46,402 nucleotides of DNA, from contig CACDDB010000005.1 of NCBI GenBank assembly GCA_902551445.1, positions 1 through 46,402 on the forward strand, written 5' to 3'. The DNA is from an uncultured Pelagibacteraceae bacterium (lineage in GTDB: Bacteria; Pseudomonadota; Alphaproteobacteria; Pelagibacterales; Pelagibacteraceae). A program made the translations under genes and the position numbers. This document shows positions 23,443-31,513 of the stretch, one piece after another (within the stretch, counting starts at the first letter, position 1; each line of letters opens with the position of its first letter). A model generated the notes under the pieces. That model saw nothing but the letters and a program-made list of their open reading frames with translations, made no database searches and was not told the origin of the DNA.

Positions 23443-23960
23443 TTATTTAAAAATTGTTTTAGTGTCTGAGCATACTTATCTTTTTTAGATAAAATTGGTT
23501 TTTTTATTCCCCAATTAATTTTTAAATCAGTATCATTCCAAAGAATTGTTTGTTCACTTTTTTTGTGTCTATAATTAGAACAACTATATAAAACAATGTT
23601 TTCTTTATCTAAACCTAAAAAACCGTGCGCGAAACCTCTTGGAATAAACAAAAACTTGGAATTTTTTTCACTTAAAAGAATTTTATAATGTTTTCCAAAA
23701 GTCCTAGAACCTTTTCTAACATCTACAGCAACGTCTAATATTCTACCTTTCAAAACTGTTATGAATTTATCTTGTGCTTTTTTAGTTTGAAGATGCAATC
23801 CTCTTAATACATTTTTATTTGATTTTGAAACTATAGAAAAAACAAGTTTTTTTTTAATTACATTTTCTCGAAAAATTTCTCTTAAAAATCCTCTATTATC
23901 ATCAAATTTTTTTCCTTGATATACTTTTAAATCTTTAAATATAGTTTTAATTTTTTTCAT
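23439..23960 (-). CDS. rfbC: dTDP-4-dehydrorhamnose 3,5-epimerase or relative
   Basis: 173 residues, a cupin of RmlC length. NVLRGLHLQTKKAQDKFITV near 50 holds the catalytic His of RGLHxQ, ILDVAVDVRKGSRTFGKH near 73 and FLFIPRGFAHGFLGLD near 101 complete the active site, and YRHKKSEQTILWNDTDL near 129 has the usual NDPxL-like stretch. It isomerises dTDP-4-keto-6-deoxyglucose at C-3 and C-5. Placed between rfbA (8 bp upstream) and the RmlD-like gene (4 bp overlap). Some relatives epimerise C-3 only, which cannot be excluded and matters if a C-methylated sugar is the product. Confidence 0.9.
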   Translation of the reverse strand: MKKIKTIFKDLKVYQGKKFDDNRGFLREIFRENVIKKKLVFSIVSKSNKNVLRGLHLQTKKAQDKFITVLKGRILDVAVDVRKGSRTFGKHYKILLSEKNSKFLFIPRGFAHGFLGLDKENIVLYSCSNYRHKKSEQTILWNDTDLKINWGIKKPILSKKDKYAQTLKQFLNK

Positions 23961-23968
23961 TTATAAAG

Positions 23969-24835
23969 TTAAATTAGTTTTTTTAAGTATTCTGAATATT
24001 GGCATTTACCATAAAACTTAATTGCATTCTTGATATTTTTTATACCTATCCATTTATTATTAAGTGCAATTTCTTCGATACAAGATATTTTGAATCCCTG
24101 TCTATTTTCAATAGCCGAAACAAAGGCACTTGTTTTATAAAAATCTTCAATTGAACCCGTGTCTAACCAAGCACCACCTCTACCAATGTAATCAGCATAA
24201 AGTTTGTGTTTTTTTTTATATTTATTTAGCAAATCAGTTATTTCTAACTCTCCTCTTTTGGATGGTTTTAATTGTTTGGAAAATTTAACTACATCTTTAT
24301 CAAAAAAATACAAACCTGTTATTGCTAAATCAGAAAAATATTTTTTTGGTTTTTCCTTAATAGATATAATTTTATTTTTACTTTTTATTTTGGCAACACC
24401 ATATAATTCAGGTTTAGAAACTTTATGCAATAAAACTTTTGCACCATTTTTTAGTTTAACGCAATTTAATAAGGTCTTCGATAAAGATTGACCGTAAAAA
24501 AAATTATCACCTAAAATTAATGCCACATTATTTTTTTCAATAAAATTTTCCCCTAAAATAAATGCATCAGGAAGTCCCTTTGGATACAATTGTTCTTTAT
24601 ATGTAATTTTTATTCCTAAGTTATCTCCATTTGGTAACAATTTTTTATATTGATTTAGTTGACCTTTATTAATGATAATTAAAATATCTTTAATTTTTGC
24701 TAGCATTAAAATCGATAATGGATAGTAAATTAATGGCTTATCATATATTGGAAGTAGCTGCTTATTTACAGCTTTTGTAAGAGGACTCATTCTTGTCCCG
24801 TGCCCGCCAGCTAATATAATACCTTTTTTGATCAA
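23969..24835 (-). CDS. rfbA: Glucose-1-phosphate thymidylyltransferase
   Basis: 288 residues, full length for RmlA. The start KKGIILAGGHGTRMSPLTKA is the nucleotide-binding signature GGxGTRxxP, then NKQLLPIYDKPLIYYPLSIL, VALILGDNFFYG near 103 (metal-binding Asp), and YFDK/GRGGAWLDTGSIEDFY near 218. It joins dTTP and glucose-1-phosphate into dTDP-glucose, the first step toward dTDP-deoxysugars. Its ATG overlaps the rfbB stop by 4 bp, so the two are translationally coupled. Allosteric control by dTDP-rhamnose is known in the family and may apply. Confidence 0.95.
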   Translation of the reverse strand: MIKKGIILAGGHGTRMSPLTKAVNKQLLPIYDKPLIYYPLSILMLAKIKDILIIINKGQLNQYKKLLPNGDNLGIKITYKEQLYPKGLPDAFILGENFIEKNNVALILGDNFFYGQSLSKTLLNCVKLKNGAKVLLHKVSKPELYGVAKIKSKNKIISIKEKPKKYFSDLAITGLYFFDKDVVKFSKQLKPSKRGELEITDLLNKYKKKHKLYADYIGRGGAWLDTGSIEDFYKTSAFVSAIENRQGFKISCIEEIALNNKWIGIKNIKNAIKFYGKCQYSEYLKKLI

Positions 24836-25854
24836 GTTTTAATTCCTATTCTTTTTGTAATATTGCTCTTAGAAATGTTTTTATAATATTTTTGATTTTT
24901 CATATACCAAAAAAAAGTTTTATATATTCCTTTTTTAAAAGTAGTTTTTGGCATCCAACCTAATTTTTTTATGATCTTTGAACTATTTAAAGCGTATCTC
25001 AAATCATGACCTGGTCTATCTTTTACAAATTTAATTTTAACATTTTTTCCAACCTTGAAATTTGCCTTTGCTACAGACAGAAGAACTTTGACAACATCTT
25101 TATTATTTAAATTTTTGTTAGAACCAATGTTGTAAAATTCACCTTTTTTTCCATTTTTTAAAACTTTAACCAAAGCCTCACAATGATCTTCAACATAAAT
25201 CCATTCCCGGGAATTTTTACCCTTTCCATAGATTGGTAGATTTTTGTTATTTAAAATATTATAAATTAACTTTGGAATTAATTTTTCAGGATGTTGTCTA
25301 GGACCATAGTTATTTGAACAATTTGTAACAATTGCATTTAAACCATACGTTCTAACATAAGAAAATACAAGATGGTCAGATGATGCTTTTGATGCTGCAT
25401 AGGGCGAGCTAGGTTTATAAGAATGTCCTTCAGAACTTCTACCTGACAAAATATCTCCATAAACTTCATCAGTGGAAATATGTATAAGTTTTAAAGATTT
25501 ATTTTGTTTTGAATATTTCTTGAAAGCCTCTAACAATGAAAAAGTTCCATTAACATTGTTTTCAATGAAAACTTTTGGACCATCTATTGACCTGTCAACG
25601 TGAGTTTCAGCAGCTAAATTAAAAACACCCTTTGGTTTGTATTTTTTAAAAATTTCAAGAAGTTTTTTTCCATTCTTTATATCGCATTTTATGAATTTGT
25701 ATTGCTTATTTTTATTGAAATTTTTTACATTATAAAAATTAGACGCATAAGTAACTTTATCAAGGTTAATAACGTAATAATTTTTTTTTAATAAAATTTT
25801 AATTAAATTACTACCAATAAAACCAAGCCCACCAGTAACAATAATTTTTTGCAT
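24832..25854 (-). CDS. rfbB: dTDP-glucose 4,6-dehydratase
   Basis: 340 residues, full length for RmlB. It has KIIVTGGLGFIGSNLIKILL at the N-terminus (NAD-binding GxxGxxG), VFNLAAETHVDRSIDGP near 78, HISTDEVYGDILSGRS near 124 (catalytic TDE), YAASKASSDHLVFSY near 152 (YxxxK) and NCSNNYGPRQHPEKLIP near 178. It converts dTDP-glucose to dTDP-4-keto-6-deoxyglucose. First gene of the leftward seven-gene unit rfbB-rfbA-rfbC-rmlD-like-DUF4422-C-methyltransferase-licD-like; divergent from a GT2 gene with a 54-bp spacer. Confidence 0.95.
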   Translation of the reverse strand: MQKIIVTGGLGFIGSNLIKILLKKNYYVINLDKVTYASNFYNVKNFNKNKQYKFIKCDIKNGKKLLEIFKKYKPKGVFNLAAETHVDRSIDGPKVFIENNVNGTFSLLEAFKKYSKQNKSLKLIHISTDEVYGDILSGRSSEGHSYKPSSPYAASKASSDHLVFSYVRTYGLNAIVTNCSNNYGPRQHPEKLIPKLIYNILNNKNLPIYGKGKNSREWIYVEDHCEALVKVLKNGKKGEFYNIGSNKNLNNKDVVKVLLSVAKANFKVGKNVKIKFVKDRPGHDLRYALNSSKIIKKLGWMPKTTFKKGIYKTFFWYMKNQKYYKNISKSNITKRIGIKT

Positions 25855-25862
25855 TTAAGTTT

Positions 25863-25892
25863 TTTACATTAATAAAAAAAGAAGTATATAAT
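25863..25892 (+). promoter_or_regulatory. Candidate sigma70-type promoter for the GT2 gene at 25909
   Basis: TTTACA (25863-25868) and a perfect TATAAT (25887-25892) are separated by 18 bp. The predicted start near 25899 would leave only about a 10-base leader and no room for a Shine-Dalgarno sequence, so the message may be nearly leaderless. Confidence 0.5.
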
Positions 25893-25908
25893 TAATTAAG
25901 TCTAAATT

Positions 25909-26811
25909 ATGAAGAATTATTTAAACGAATTAACTACGATAGTAGTAACTTATAAAACGGATATTGAGATACTAAAAAATTGCCTAAAATCAATTGATCC
26001 AAAAGTTAAAATAATATTAGTTGAAAATTCTAATAAATTTAAACACTCCAATGAAATAGAAAATAATTTTCCTAATGTGGAGATAGTTTGTTCAGGTTCA
26101 AATATAGGAATGGGTTCAGGAAATAATTATGGTTTAAGAAAAGTAAGCACAAAATATGCTTTGGTTTTAAATCCCGACACAATTTGTGAAGATAGTTTTT
26201 TTACAAATATTAATAAATATTTATCCGGAGAAGTTGATTTTACTTTAATGGGTTGTGTTTATAATAAAAAAACTGTTTTCAATTCAGCAGGTTTTTTTGA
26301 CAATAAAGATATAAAACTAGCAAAGTTTATAAAAGAAATAAATTTGTATGAAGTAGATTGGATAGTTGGTCATACTATTTTATTTAACATGCAAAAATTT
26401 AAAGACAAAATTTTTTTTGACGAAAGTTTTTTCTTATTTTTTGAAGAGACTGATTTATGCATGAGAGTAAAAAAAAAAAATGAAAAAGTGTATATGTGTC
26501 CTGATTTAAAACTTGACCATCTAGGATGGAAGGGCTCATTTGCAACAGACAAAAATTTAGAGGAACAAGCAGACAAAATAAGAAACTGGCATTATATGTG
26601 GTCATTTTTTTATTATCATAAAAAAAACTATGGTTATATTTATTCTTTAATTAAATCTTCATCTAGATTATTTAGATCAATAATTAGAATTGCCTTTTAT
26701 TTTATTACATCAAACAAAAAGCAAAGAACTATCTATACTTATAGATTTCTTGGATTAATAAATTCCATACTTTTAAAAAAATCTTATTACAGAGTTGATA
26801 TTGAAGATTAG
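25909..26811 (+). CDS. Glycosyltransferase family 2 protein (rhamnosyltransferase-like)
   Basis: 300 residues. The GT-A fold runs LTTIVVTYKTDIEILKNCL, IILVENSNK near 34, GSNIGMGSGNNYGLRK near 63 and ALVLNPDTICEDSFF near 82, with the metal-binding aspartate in NPD. FFDESFFLFFEETDLCMRVK near 167 is the catalytic ED region of rhamnosyltransferase-like GT2 proteins. The C-terminal part is aromatic-rich and basic (SSSRLFRSIIRIAFYFI), probably membrane-associated. It is the last gene of the glycan island on this side, divergent from rfbB and overlapping apt tail to tail by 4 bp. A dTDP-sugar donor made by the adjacent rfb genes would be natural. Confidence 0.87.
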   Translation: MKNYLNELTTIVVTYKTDIEILKNCLKSIDPKVKIILVENSNKFKHSNEIENNFPNVEIVCSGSNIGMGSGNNYGLRKVSTKYALVLNPDTICEDSFFTNINKYLSGEVDFTLMGCVYNKKTVFNSAGFFDNKDIKLAKFIKEINLYEVDWIVGHTILFNMQKFKDKIFFDESFFLFFEETDLCMRVKKKNEKVYMCPDLKLDHLGWKGSFATDKNLEEQADKIRNWHYMWSFFYYHKKNYGYIYSLIKSSSRLFRSIIRIAFYFITSNKKQRTIYTYRFLGLINSILLKKSYYRVDIED

Positions 26812-27335
26812 TGACCTGGAAATTTAACTAAACTTTCAACCATATAACCATCTTTAATTAATTTATCTATTCCACCTAAATCAAAAAGATTAATTACAAA
26901 TATAAATGCTGATATATTACCGCCTGACATTTTAATTAGTTTTGCAGCTGCATCCGCTGTTCCACCTGTTGCAATTAAATCATCAATAATTAGTACAGAA
27001 TCATTTTTTTCTACAGAGTCTTTATGTATTTCTATAGTGGCAGTTCCATATTCTAATTCAAAGTCCACAGAATATGTATCTGCAGGCAATTTATTTTTTT
27101 TTCTCAATAATACAAAAGGTTTTTTAAGTAAGTAAGATACTGCTGATGCAAATACAAACCCTCTAGATTCTATAGCGGCGATTTTATCTATCTTATATTT
27201 TTTAGATACCTCAATTATTTGATCTATAGTAGCTGCAAATGCTTTTTCATTCTTAATCAAAGTTGTTATGTCTCTAAACAATATTCCTTTTTTAGGATAA
27301 TCAGGAATTGATCTAATATATTCTTTTAAATCCAT
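26808..27335 (-). CDS. apt: Adenine phosphoribosyltransferase
   Basis: 175 residues from the ATG at 27333-27335, giving the classic start MDLKEYIRSIPDYPKKGILF. An in-frame ATG 99 bp upstream would add a meaningless tail running into mtnP and is rejected. FRDITTLIKNEKAF near 21, AAIESRGFVFASAVSYLL near 56 and the PRPP loop VLIIDDLIATGGTADAAAKL near 119 are diagnostic. It converts adenine and PRPP to AMP. Divergent from mtnP with a 40-bp spacer: MtnP releases adenine from methylthioadenosine, so the two neighbours act in sequence. Confidence 0.94.
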   Translation of the reverse strand: MDLKEYIRSIPDYPKKGILFRDITTLIKNEKAFAATIDQIIEVSKKYKIDKIAAIESRGFVFASAVSYLLKKPFVLLRKKNKLPADTYSVDFELEYGTATIEIHKDSVEKNDSVLIIDDLIATGGTADAAAKLIKMSGGNISAFIFVINLFDLGGIDKLIKDGYMVESLVKFPGH

Positions 27336-27375
27336 AATTTTTTGAGTTATAAATAAATAAATCATTTTAAATAAT

Positions 27376-28245
27376 ATGACAAATAAATTAGCAATTATTG
27401 GTGGTAGTGGTTTGTATGATGTAGAAGAATTCAAAGATAGAGAGCTTTTAGATTTAAAAACTCCTTGGGGAAAACCATCAGATCAAATTTTAAAGACAAA
27501 ATTCAAGGGAAAAGAAGTATTTTTTCTACCAAGACATGGAAAAGGACATTTTATTTCTCCATCTCAAATAAATTTTAGAGCTAACATTGATGCATTAAAA
27601 CAACTAGGTGTATCAGATATCGTTTCTGTTTCTGCAGTTGGATCATTAAAAGAAGAATTAAATCCAGGAAAATTTGTAATTGTTGATCAATTTATTGACA
27701 GAACTTTTGCAAGAAATAAAACATTTTTTGATGATGAAATTGTTGCCCATGTTTCCATGGCCCATCCAACATCAAATGGTTTAATGAATGCATGCGAAGA
27801 TTCAATAAAGAAAGAGAAAATTCCTTATCAAAGAGGTGGTACGTACGTTGTTATGGAAGGACCCCAATTTTCTACCTTAGCAGAGTCTAATTTATATAGA
27901 TCATGGAAAGCAGATGTCATTGGTATGACTAATATGCCAGAGGCAAAATTAGCAAGAGAAGCAGAAATTAGATATGCATCTGTTTCAATGATTACAGATT
28001 ATGATTGTTGGCACCCTGATCATGCAAATGTAGATGTTCAGTCAGTAATTAAAGTATTGCTAGGTAATGCTGAAAAAGCAAAGAATATGATTAAAAATTT
28101 AATACAAAATTTTGAAAATCATATTGACCCAAAAGATCCAACAAATAATTGTTTAGACGTGGCAATTATAACAGCTCCAGAAAAGAGAACCCAAAAAACA
28201 AAAGATAAATTAAAAACAGTTGCAGGCAGAGTTCTAAATAAATGA
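27376..28245 (+). CDS. mtnP: S-methyl-5'-thioadenosine phosphorylase
   Basis: 289 residues, the family length. It begins NKLAIIGGSGLYDVEEFKD, and has TPWGKPSDQI near 34, FLPRHGKGHFISPSQINFRA near 51 (phosphate and substrate contacts), VVMEGPQFSTLAESNLYRS near 158 and DVIGMTNMPEAKLAREAEI near 179, where the NMPE segment recognises methylthioadenosine-type ligands. The reaction is methylthioadenosine + phosphate to adenine + 5-methylthioribose-1-phosphate. The stop overlaps the mtnA start by 4 bp. Methylthioadenosine arises in polyamine synthesis, and a SpeD-SpeE fusion lies 7 kb away. Confidence 0.94.
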   Translation: MTNKLAIIGGSGLYDVEEFKDRELLDLKTPWGKPSDQILKTKFKGKEVFFLPRHGKGHFISPSQINFRANIDALKQLGVSDIVSVSAVGSLKEELNPGKFVIVDQFIDRTFARNKTFFDDEIVAHVSMAHPTSNGLMNACEDSIKKEKIPYQRGGTYVVMEGPQFSTLAESNLYRSWKADVIGMTNMPEAKLAREAEIRYASVSMITDYDCWHPDHANVDVQSVIKVLLGNAEKAKNMIKNLIQNFENHIDPKDPTNNCLDVAIITAPEKRTQKTKDKLKTVAGRVLNK

Positions 28246-29315
28246 AAATTGAAGGAAAAGAATATCGTACAATCTGGTTTGAAAACAATGTTGTAAAAAT
28301 TATTGATCAAACAAAACTTCCACATCAATTTATAATTAAAGATCTTAAAACAGTAAAAGATGCGATTAATGCTATAAAAGTTATGGAAGTTAGAGGAGCT
28401 CCTTTAATTGGAGCGACAGCTGCATATGGATTAGTTTTAGCTATAATAGAAAATAATGATCAGTCCTTTTTAAAAAAATCTAGTGAAAATTTAATTAGCT
28501 CTAGACCAACAGCTATTAATCTTAAATGGGCAGTTGATAGAATGATGAAAAAAATTTCAGGGGTAAATAGCGATCAAATTTTAAATATAGCATTAAATGA
28601 AGCAAAAGAAATCTGTGAAGAGGATATTAAGTTTTGTGAAAACATAGGTTTAAATGGTCTAAAAATAATTGAAGAAATTTACAATAAAAAAAAAGATACA
28701 GTAAATATTTTAACTCATTGTAATGCCGGTTGGCTTGCCACAATCAATTGGGGTACTGCTACTTCTCCAATTTATCATGCACATAAAAAAAAAATTCCGG
28801 TTCATGTTTGGGTTGACGAAACTAGACCAAGAAACCAAGGTGCAAATTTGACTTCTTATGAGTTAAACGAAGAGCAAATTCCAAATACAATTATTGCAGA
28901 TAATACTGGCGGAATATTAATGCAAAGAGGTGATGTTGATATGTGTATTGTTGGAACTGATAGAACTTTAGCTACTGGAGATGTTTGTAATAAAATTGGC
29001 ACATATCTAAAAGCTCTTGCAGCAAAAGATAACAATGTTCCTTTCTATGTGGCACTGCCAAGTTCAACAATAGATTGGAACATTAAAGATTATAAAGATA
29101 TTCCTATTGAAGAAAGAAGTTCAGAAGAACTTTCTAGTGTAGAAGGTTTAGATGAAAGTGGAAATGTTAAAAAAATTCAGGTTTATCCTAAAAAAAGCAA
29201 AGCAATGAATTTAGCTTTTGATGTAACTCCAGCAAAATACGTTACAGGTTTAATAACAGAAAAAGGAGTCTGCGAAGCTTCTTCTAATGGATTAAAAAAT
29301 TTATTTAATAGATAA
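28242..29315 (+). CDS. mtnA: Methylthioribose-1-phosphate isomerase
   Basis: 357 residues, family length. Landmarks are EVRGAPLIGATAAYGLVLA near 49, SSRPTAINLKWAVDRM near 86, ILTHCNAGWLATINWGTATS near 156 (catalytic Cys) and DNTGGILMQRGDVDMCIVGT near 223 followed by DR (catalytic Asp) and ATGDVCNKIGTYLKAL. It isomerises 5-methylthioribose-1-phosphate to the ribulose form. Translationally coupled to mtnP. The remaining universal methionine-salvage genes are not adjacent; a class II aldolase at 34215 could take the product instead. Its 3' end is overlapped in antisense by the literal reading frame of serA. Confidence 0.94.
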   Translation: MKIEGKEYRTIWFENNVVKIIDQTKLPHQFIIKDLKTVKDAINAIKVMEVRGAPLIGATAAYGLVLAIIENNDQSFLKKSSENLISSRPTAINLKWAVDRMMKKISGVNSDQILNIALNEAKEICEEDIKFCENIGLNGLKIIEEIYNKKKDTVNILTHCNAGWLATINWGTATSPIYHAHKKKIPVHVWVDETRPRNQGANLTSYELNEEQIPNTIIADNTGGILMQRGDVDMCIVGTDRTLATGDVCNKIGTYLKALAAKDNNVPFYVALPSSTIDWNIKDYKDIPIEERSSEELSSVEGLDESGNVKKIQVYPKKSKAMNLAFDVTPAKYVTGLITEKGVCEASSNGLKNLFNR

Positions 29316-30253
29316 ATTAAACTGTATTTATTTTTTTTACCATTTAGTAAAAAATCGGATATTTGATTAGCGACCATTTCAGCAACTACAATTGATGCTT
29401 CAGTAGTTGAAGCTGCGATGTGAGGAGTCAGTACTGCTTTAGGATTGTTAAACAGTATGTTTTCTTTAGCTGGTTCTTTAGAAAATACATCGACAGCTGC
29501 TCCTGCAATTAAGTTTTCGTTTAATGCATCATTTAAATCATTTTCATCAATTATATTTCCTCTTGCTGCATTAATTATATAAGAAGTTGGTTTCATTTTT
29601 TTAAAGTTTTCTTTTGTAAGCATAGGTTTTCCATCTGCAGCAGCTTTACAATGAAAGCTTATAATGTCACTTTTGCTTATTAAATCATCAAAACTTACAT
29701 TTTCTACATGTGGATAATCTTTTTTTCTAGATTCCAATGATTTTGAATTTACTAATATTTTCATATCAAAGCCTTTAACAAGATTACTTAGCCTTACTCC
29801 AACATTTCCAAAACCAATTATTCCCAATGTTTTTTTCGAAAGTTCAGTACCTTTGATGTTTTTTTTCTCCCACTGACCCTTGTGAGTAGTTTCATTTGCA
29901 AAAGGAGTTTTTCTAAGTACAGACATTATTAATGCAAATGCATGTTCTGCTGTTGCATTTGCGTTTCCACCTGGAGTATTCATAACTATCATATTTTTTT
30001 CTTTAGCAGTTGAAACATCTATATTGTCTACTCCTGCACCAGCTCTTCCTATTACTTTTAAATTTTTTGCAGCTTCAATGATTTTTTTTGTTACTTTTGT
30101 AGCTGATCTAACAACCATTCCGTCGTATTCAGGAATAATTTTAACAATCTCATCCTCTGAAAGGCCCGTTTTTACATCTACTGCAATTTTGTTTTTCTCA
30201 AAAATTTTCTGAGCAACAGAGCTCATTGAGTCTGAAATTAGAACTTTAGGCAT
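29183..30253 (-). CDS. serA: D-3-phosphoglycerate dehydrogenase, catalytic core only, with an apparent 3' frameshift
   Basis: The first ~312 residues are a good PGDH core: start MPKVLISDSMSSVAQKIF, GRAGAGVDNIDVSTAKEKN near 90, NTPGGNANATAEHAFALIMS near 112, NAD fold TLGIIGFGNVGVRLSNLV near 161, NAARGNIIDENDLNDAL near 231 (catalytic Arg) and LTPHIAASTTEASIVVAEM near 279 (catalytic His). The usual alphaproteobacterial ASB and ACT regulatory domains (about 200 more residues) are absent. The last ~45 residues of the literal frame are only the antisense of mtnA. Removing one A from the A8 run (T8 at 29331-29338) would end the protein ...GKKINTV at 29317, just past the mtnA stop. I take 29317 as the likely real end. 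It overlaps serC by 8 bp and starts serine synthesis. Confidence 0.85.
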   Translation of the reverse strand: MPKVLISDSMSSVAQKIFEKNKIAVDVKTGLSEDEIVKIIPEYDGMVVRSATKVTKKIIEAAKNLKVIGRAGAGVDNIDVSTAKEKNMIVMNTPGGNANATAEHAFALIMSVLRKTPFANETTHKGQWEKKNIKGTELSKKTLGIIGFGNVGVRLSNLVKGFDMKILVNSKSLESRKKDYPHVENVSFDDLISKSDIISFHCKAAADGKPMLTKENFKKMKPTSYIINAARGNIIDENDLNDALNENLIAGAAVDVFSKEPAKENILFNNPKAVLTPHIAASTTEASIVVAEMVANQISDFLLNGKKNKYSLIYLLNKFFNPLEEASQTPFSVIKPVTYFAGVTSKAKFIALLFLG

Positions 30254-31400
30254 TATTTTTTACAGAATTATAAGCCCAATCAATCCAAGGCAAAAGAGCT
30301 TTCATGTCACTGTTTTGCACAGTTGATCCTCCCCATATCCTTATACTAGGAGGTGCTTTAGGATAACCATTAATATCATTTGCCACACCTTCCTTTTCAA
30401 GAAGTGAGAACAATTTTTTCAATACTCCTCTTTGATCTTCCTCGTTATGTTTTGTAAACCAATCATCTTTGATTAAAACTGTGATACTAGTTGAAGATCT
30501 AATGTTTTTATCTTCACACATAAATTTAAAATTATCATTTTTTTGAATCCAATCTTCTACAATTTTTAAATTTTGATTTGAAATTTTTACTAATTCTTTA
30601 GTTCCCCCTACAGACTCAACCCAGTTTAAAGCATCCAAGCCATCTTCAACACAAATCATTGATGGGGTGTTAATTGTTCCACCTTCAAATATACCTTTAA
30701 TTAATTTTTTCTTACTAGCCAATCTAAATAATTTTGGAATAGGCCAAGAAGGAACATGAGTTTCTAATCTTTGAACTGCACGAGGAGACAAGGCTATCAT
30801 TCCATGAGCAGCTTCTGCTCCTAAAACTTTTTGCCAGGACCATGTAATTACATCAAGTTTACTATAATCAATATCCATAGCAAAAATACCTGATGTTGCA
30901 TCACAAATTGTTAAACCTTCTCTATCATTAGGTATCCAATCACCGTTTGGAATTCTAACCCCTGCTGTTGTTCCATTCCAAGTAAAGACTACATCATTTT
31001 TAAAGTTTACTTTAGATAAATCAGGAAGAACTCCATAATCTGTTACGTAGCTGTTTACGTCTTTTATTTTTAATTGATCAAGTATATCTATTACCCAATC
31101 TTTTCCAAAATTTTCCCAAGCTAAAACATCAACACCTCTACATCCTAAAAGAGACCACAAAGCTGCTTCCAAAGCTCCAGTATTTGACCCAGTCATTATA
31201 CCTACATAATACCCATCAGGTAATTGAAGAATTTTTTTTGATTTTACTATCACTTCGTTAAGTTTTTCCTTACATACTTTATGTCTATGAGATCTTCCTA
31301 TAGGAGAACTTTTTAATACATCTATTGTCCAACCAGGACGTTTTGAACATGGGCCACTAGAAAAATTTGGATTTTTAGGTTTAGTACTTGGTTTTTCCAT
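30246..31400 (-). CDS. serC: Phosphoserine aminotransferase
   Basis: 384 residues, matching the long alphaproteobacterial/methanosarcinal SerC type. The N-terminus has KPKNPNFSSGPCSKRPGWTI, then GRSHRHKVCKEKLNEVI near 32, GIMTGSNTGALEAALWSLLG near 67, CDATSGIFAMDIDYSKLDVI near 169 and TWSWQKVLGAEAAHGMIALS near 189, where Lys binds PLP. It converts 3-phosphohydroxypyruvate and glutamate to phosphoserine and 2-oxoglutarate. Directly upstream of serA (8-bp overlap), so the first two steps of the phosphorylated serine pathway are co-expressed. No serB-type phosphatase is in this window. Confidence 0.93.
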   Translation of the reverse strand: MEKPSTKPKNPNFSSGPCSKRPGWTIDVLKSSPIGRSHRHKVCKEKLNEVIVKSKKILQLPDGYYVGIMTGSNTGALEAALWSLLGCRGVDVLAWENFGKDWVIDILDQLKIKDVNSYVTDYGVLPDLSKVNFKNDVVFTWNGTTAGVRIPNGDWIPNDREGLTICDATSGIFAMDIDYSKLDVITWSWQKVLGAEAAHGMIALSPRAVQRLETHVPSWPIPKLFRLASKKKLIKGIFEGGTINTPSMICVEDGLDALNWVESVGGTKELVKISNQNLKIVEDWIQKNDNFKFMCEDKNIRSSTSITVLIKDDWFTKHNEEDQRGVLKKLFSLLEKEGVANDINGYPKAPPSIRIWGGSTVQNSDMKALLPWIDWAYNSVKNNA

Positions 31401-31513
31401 AAAGACTTTTACCTATATTGTTTTTAAAAAATTTATCATTATTTTTTTTATATATATATTTTAGAAATAAACTATAGAAATTGATTCAGCTAAACAAATT
31501 AAGATTTTTTGTT

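Noticed and set aside
26370-26605. Two overlapping leftward frames opposite the GT2 gene at 25909
   Set aside because: They arise from AT-rich antisense of a conserved glycosyltransferase and have no coding character.
27336-27434. Longer N-terminus for apt
   Set aside because: The added residues overlap mtnP in antisense and resemble nothing; the ATG at 27335 gives the classic Apt start.
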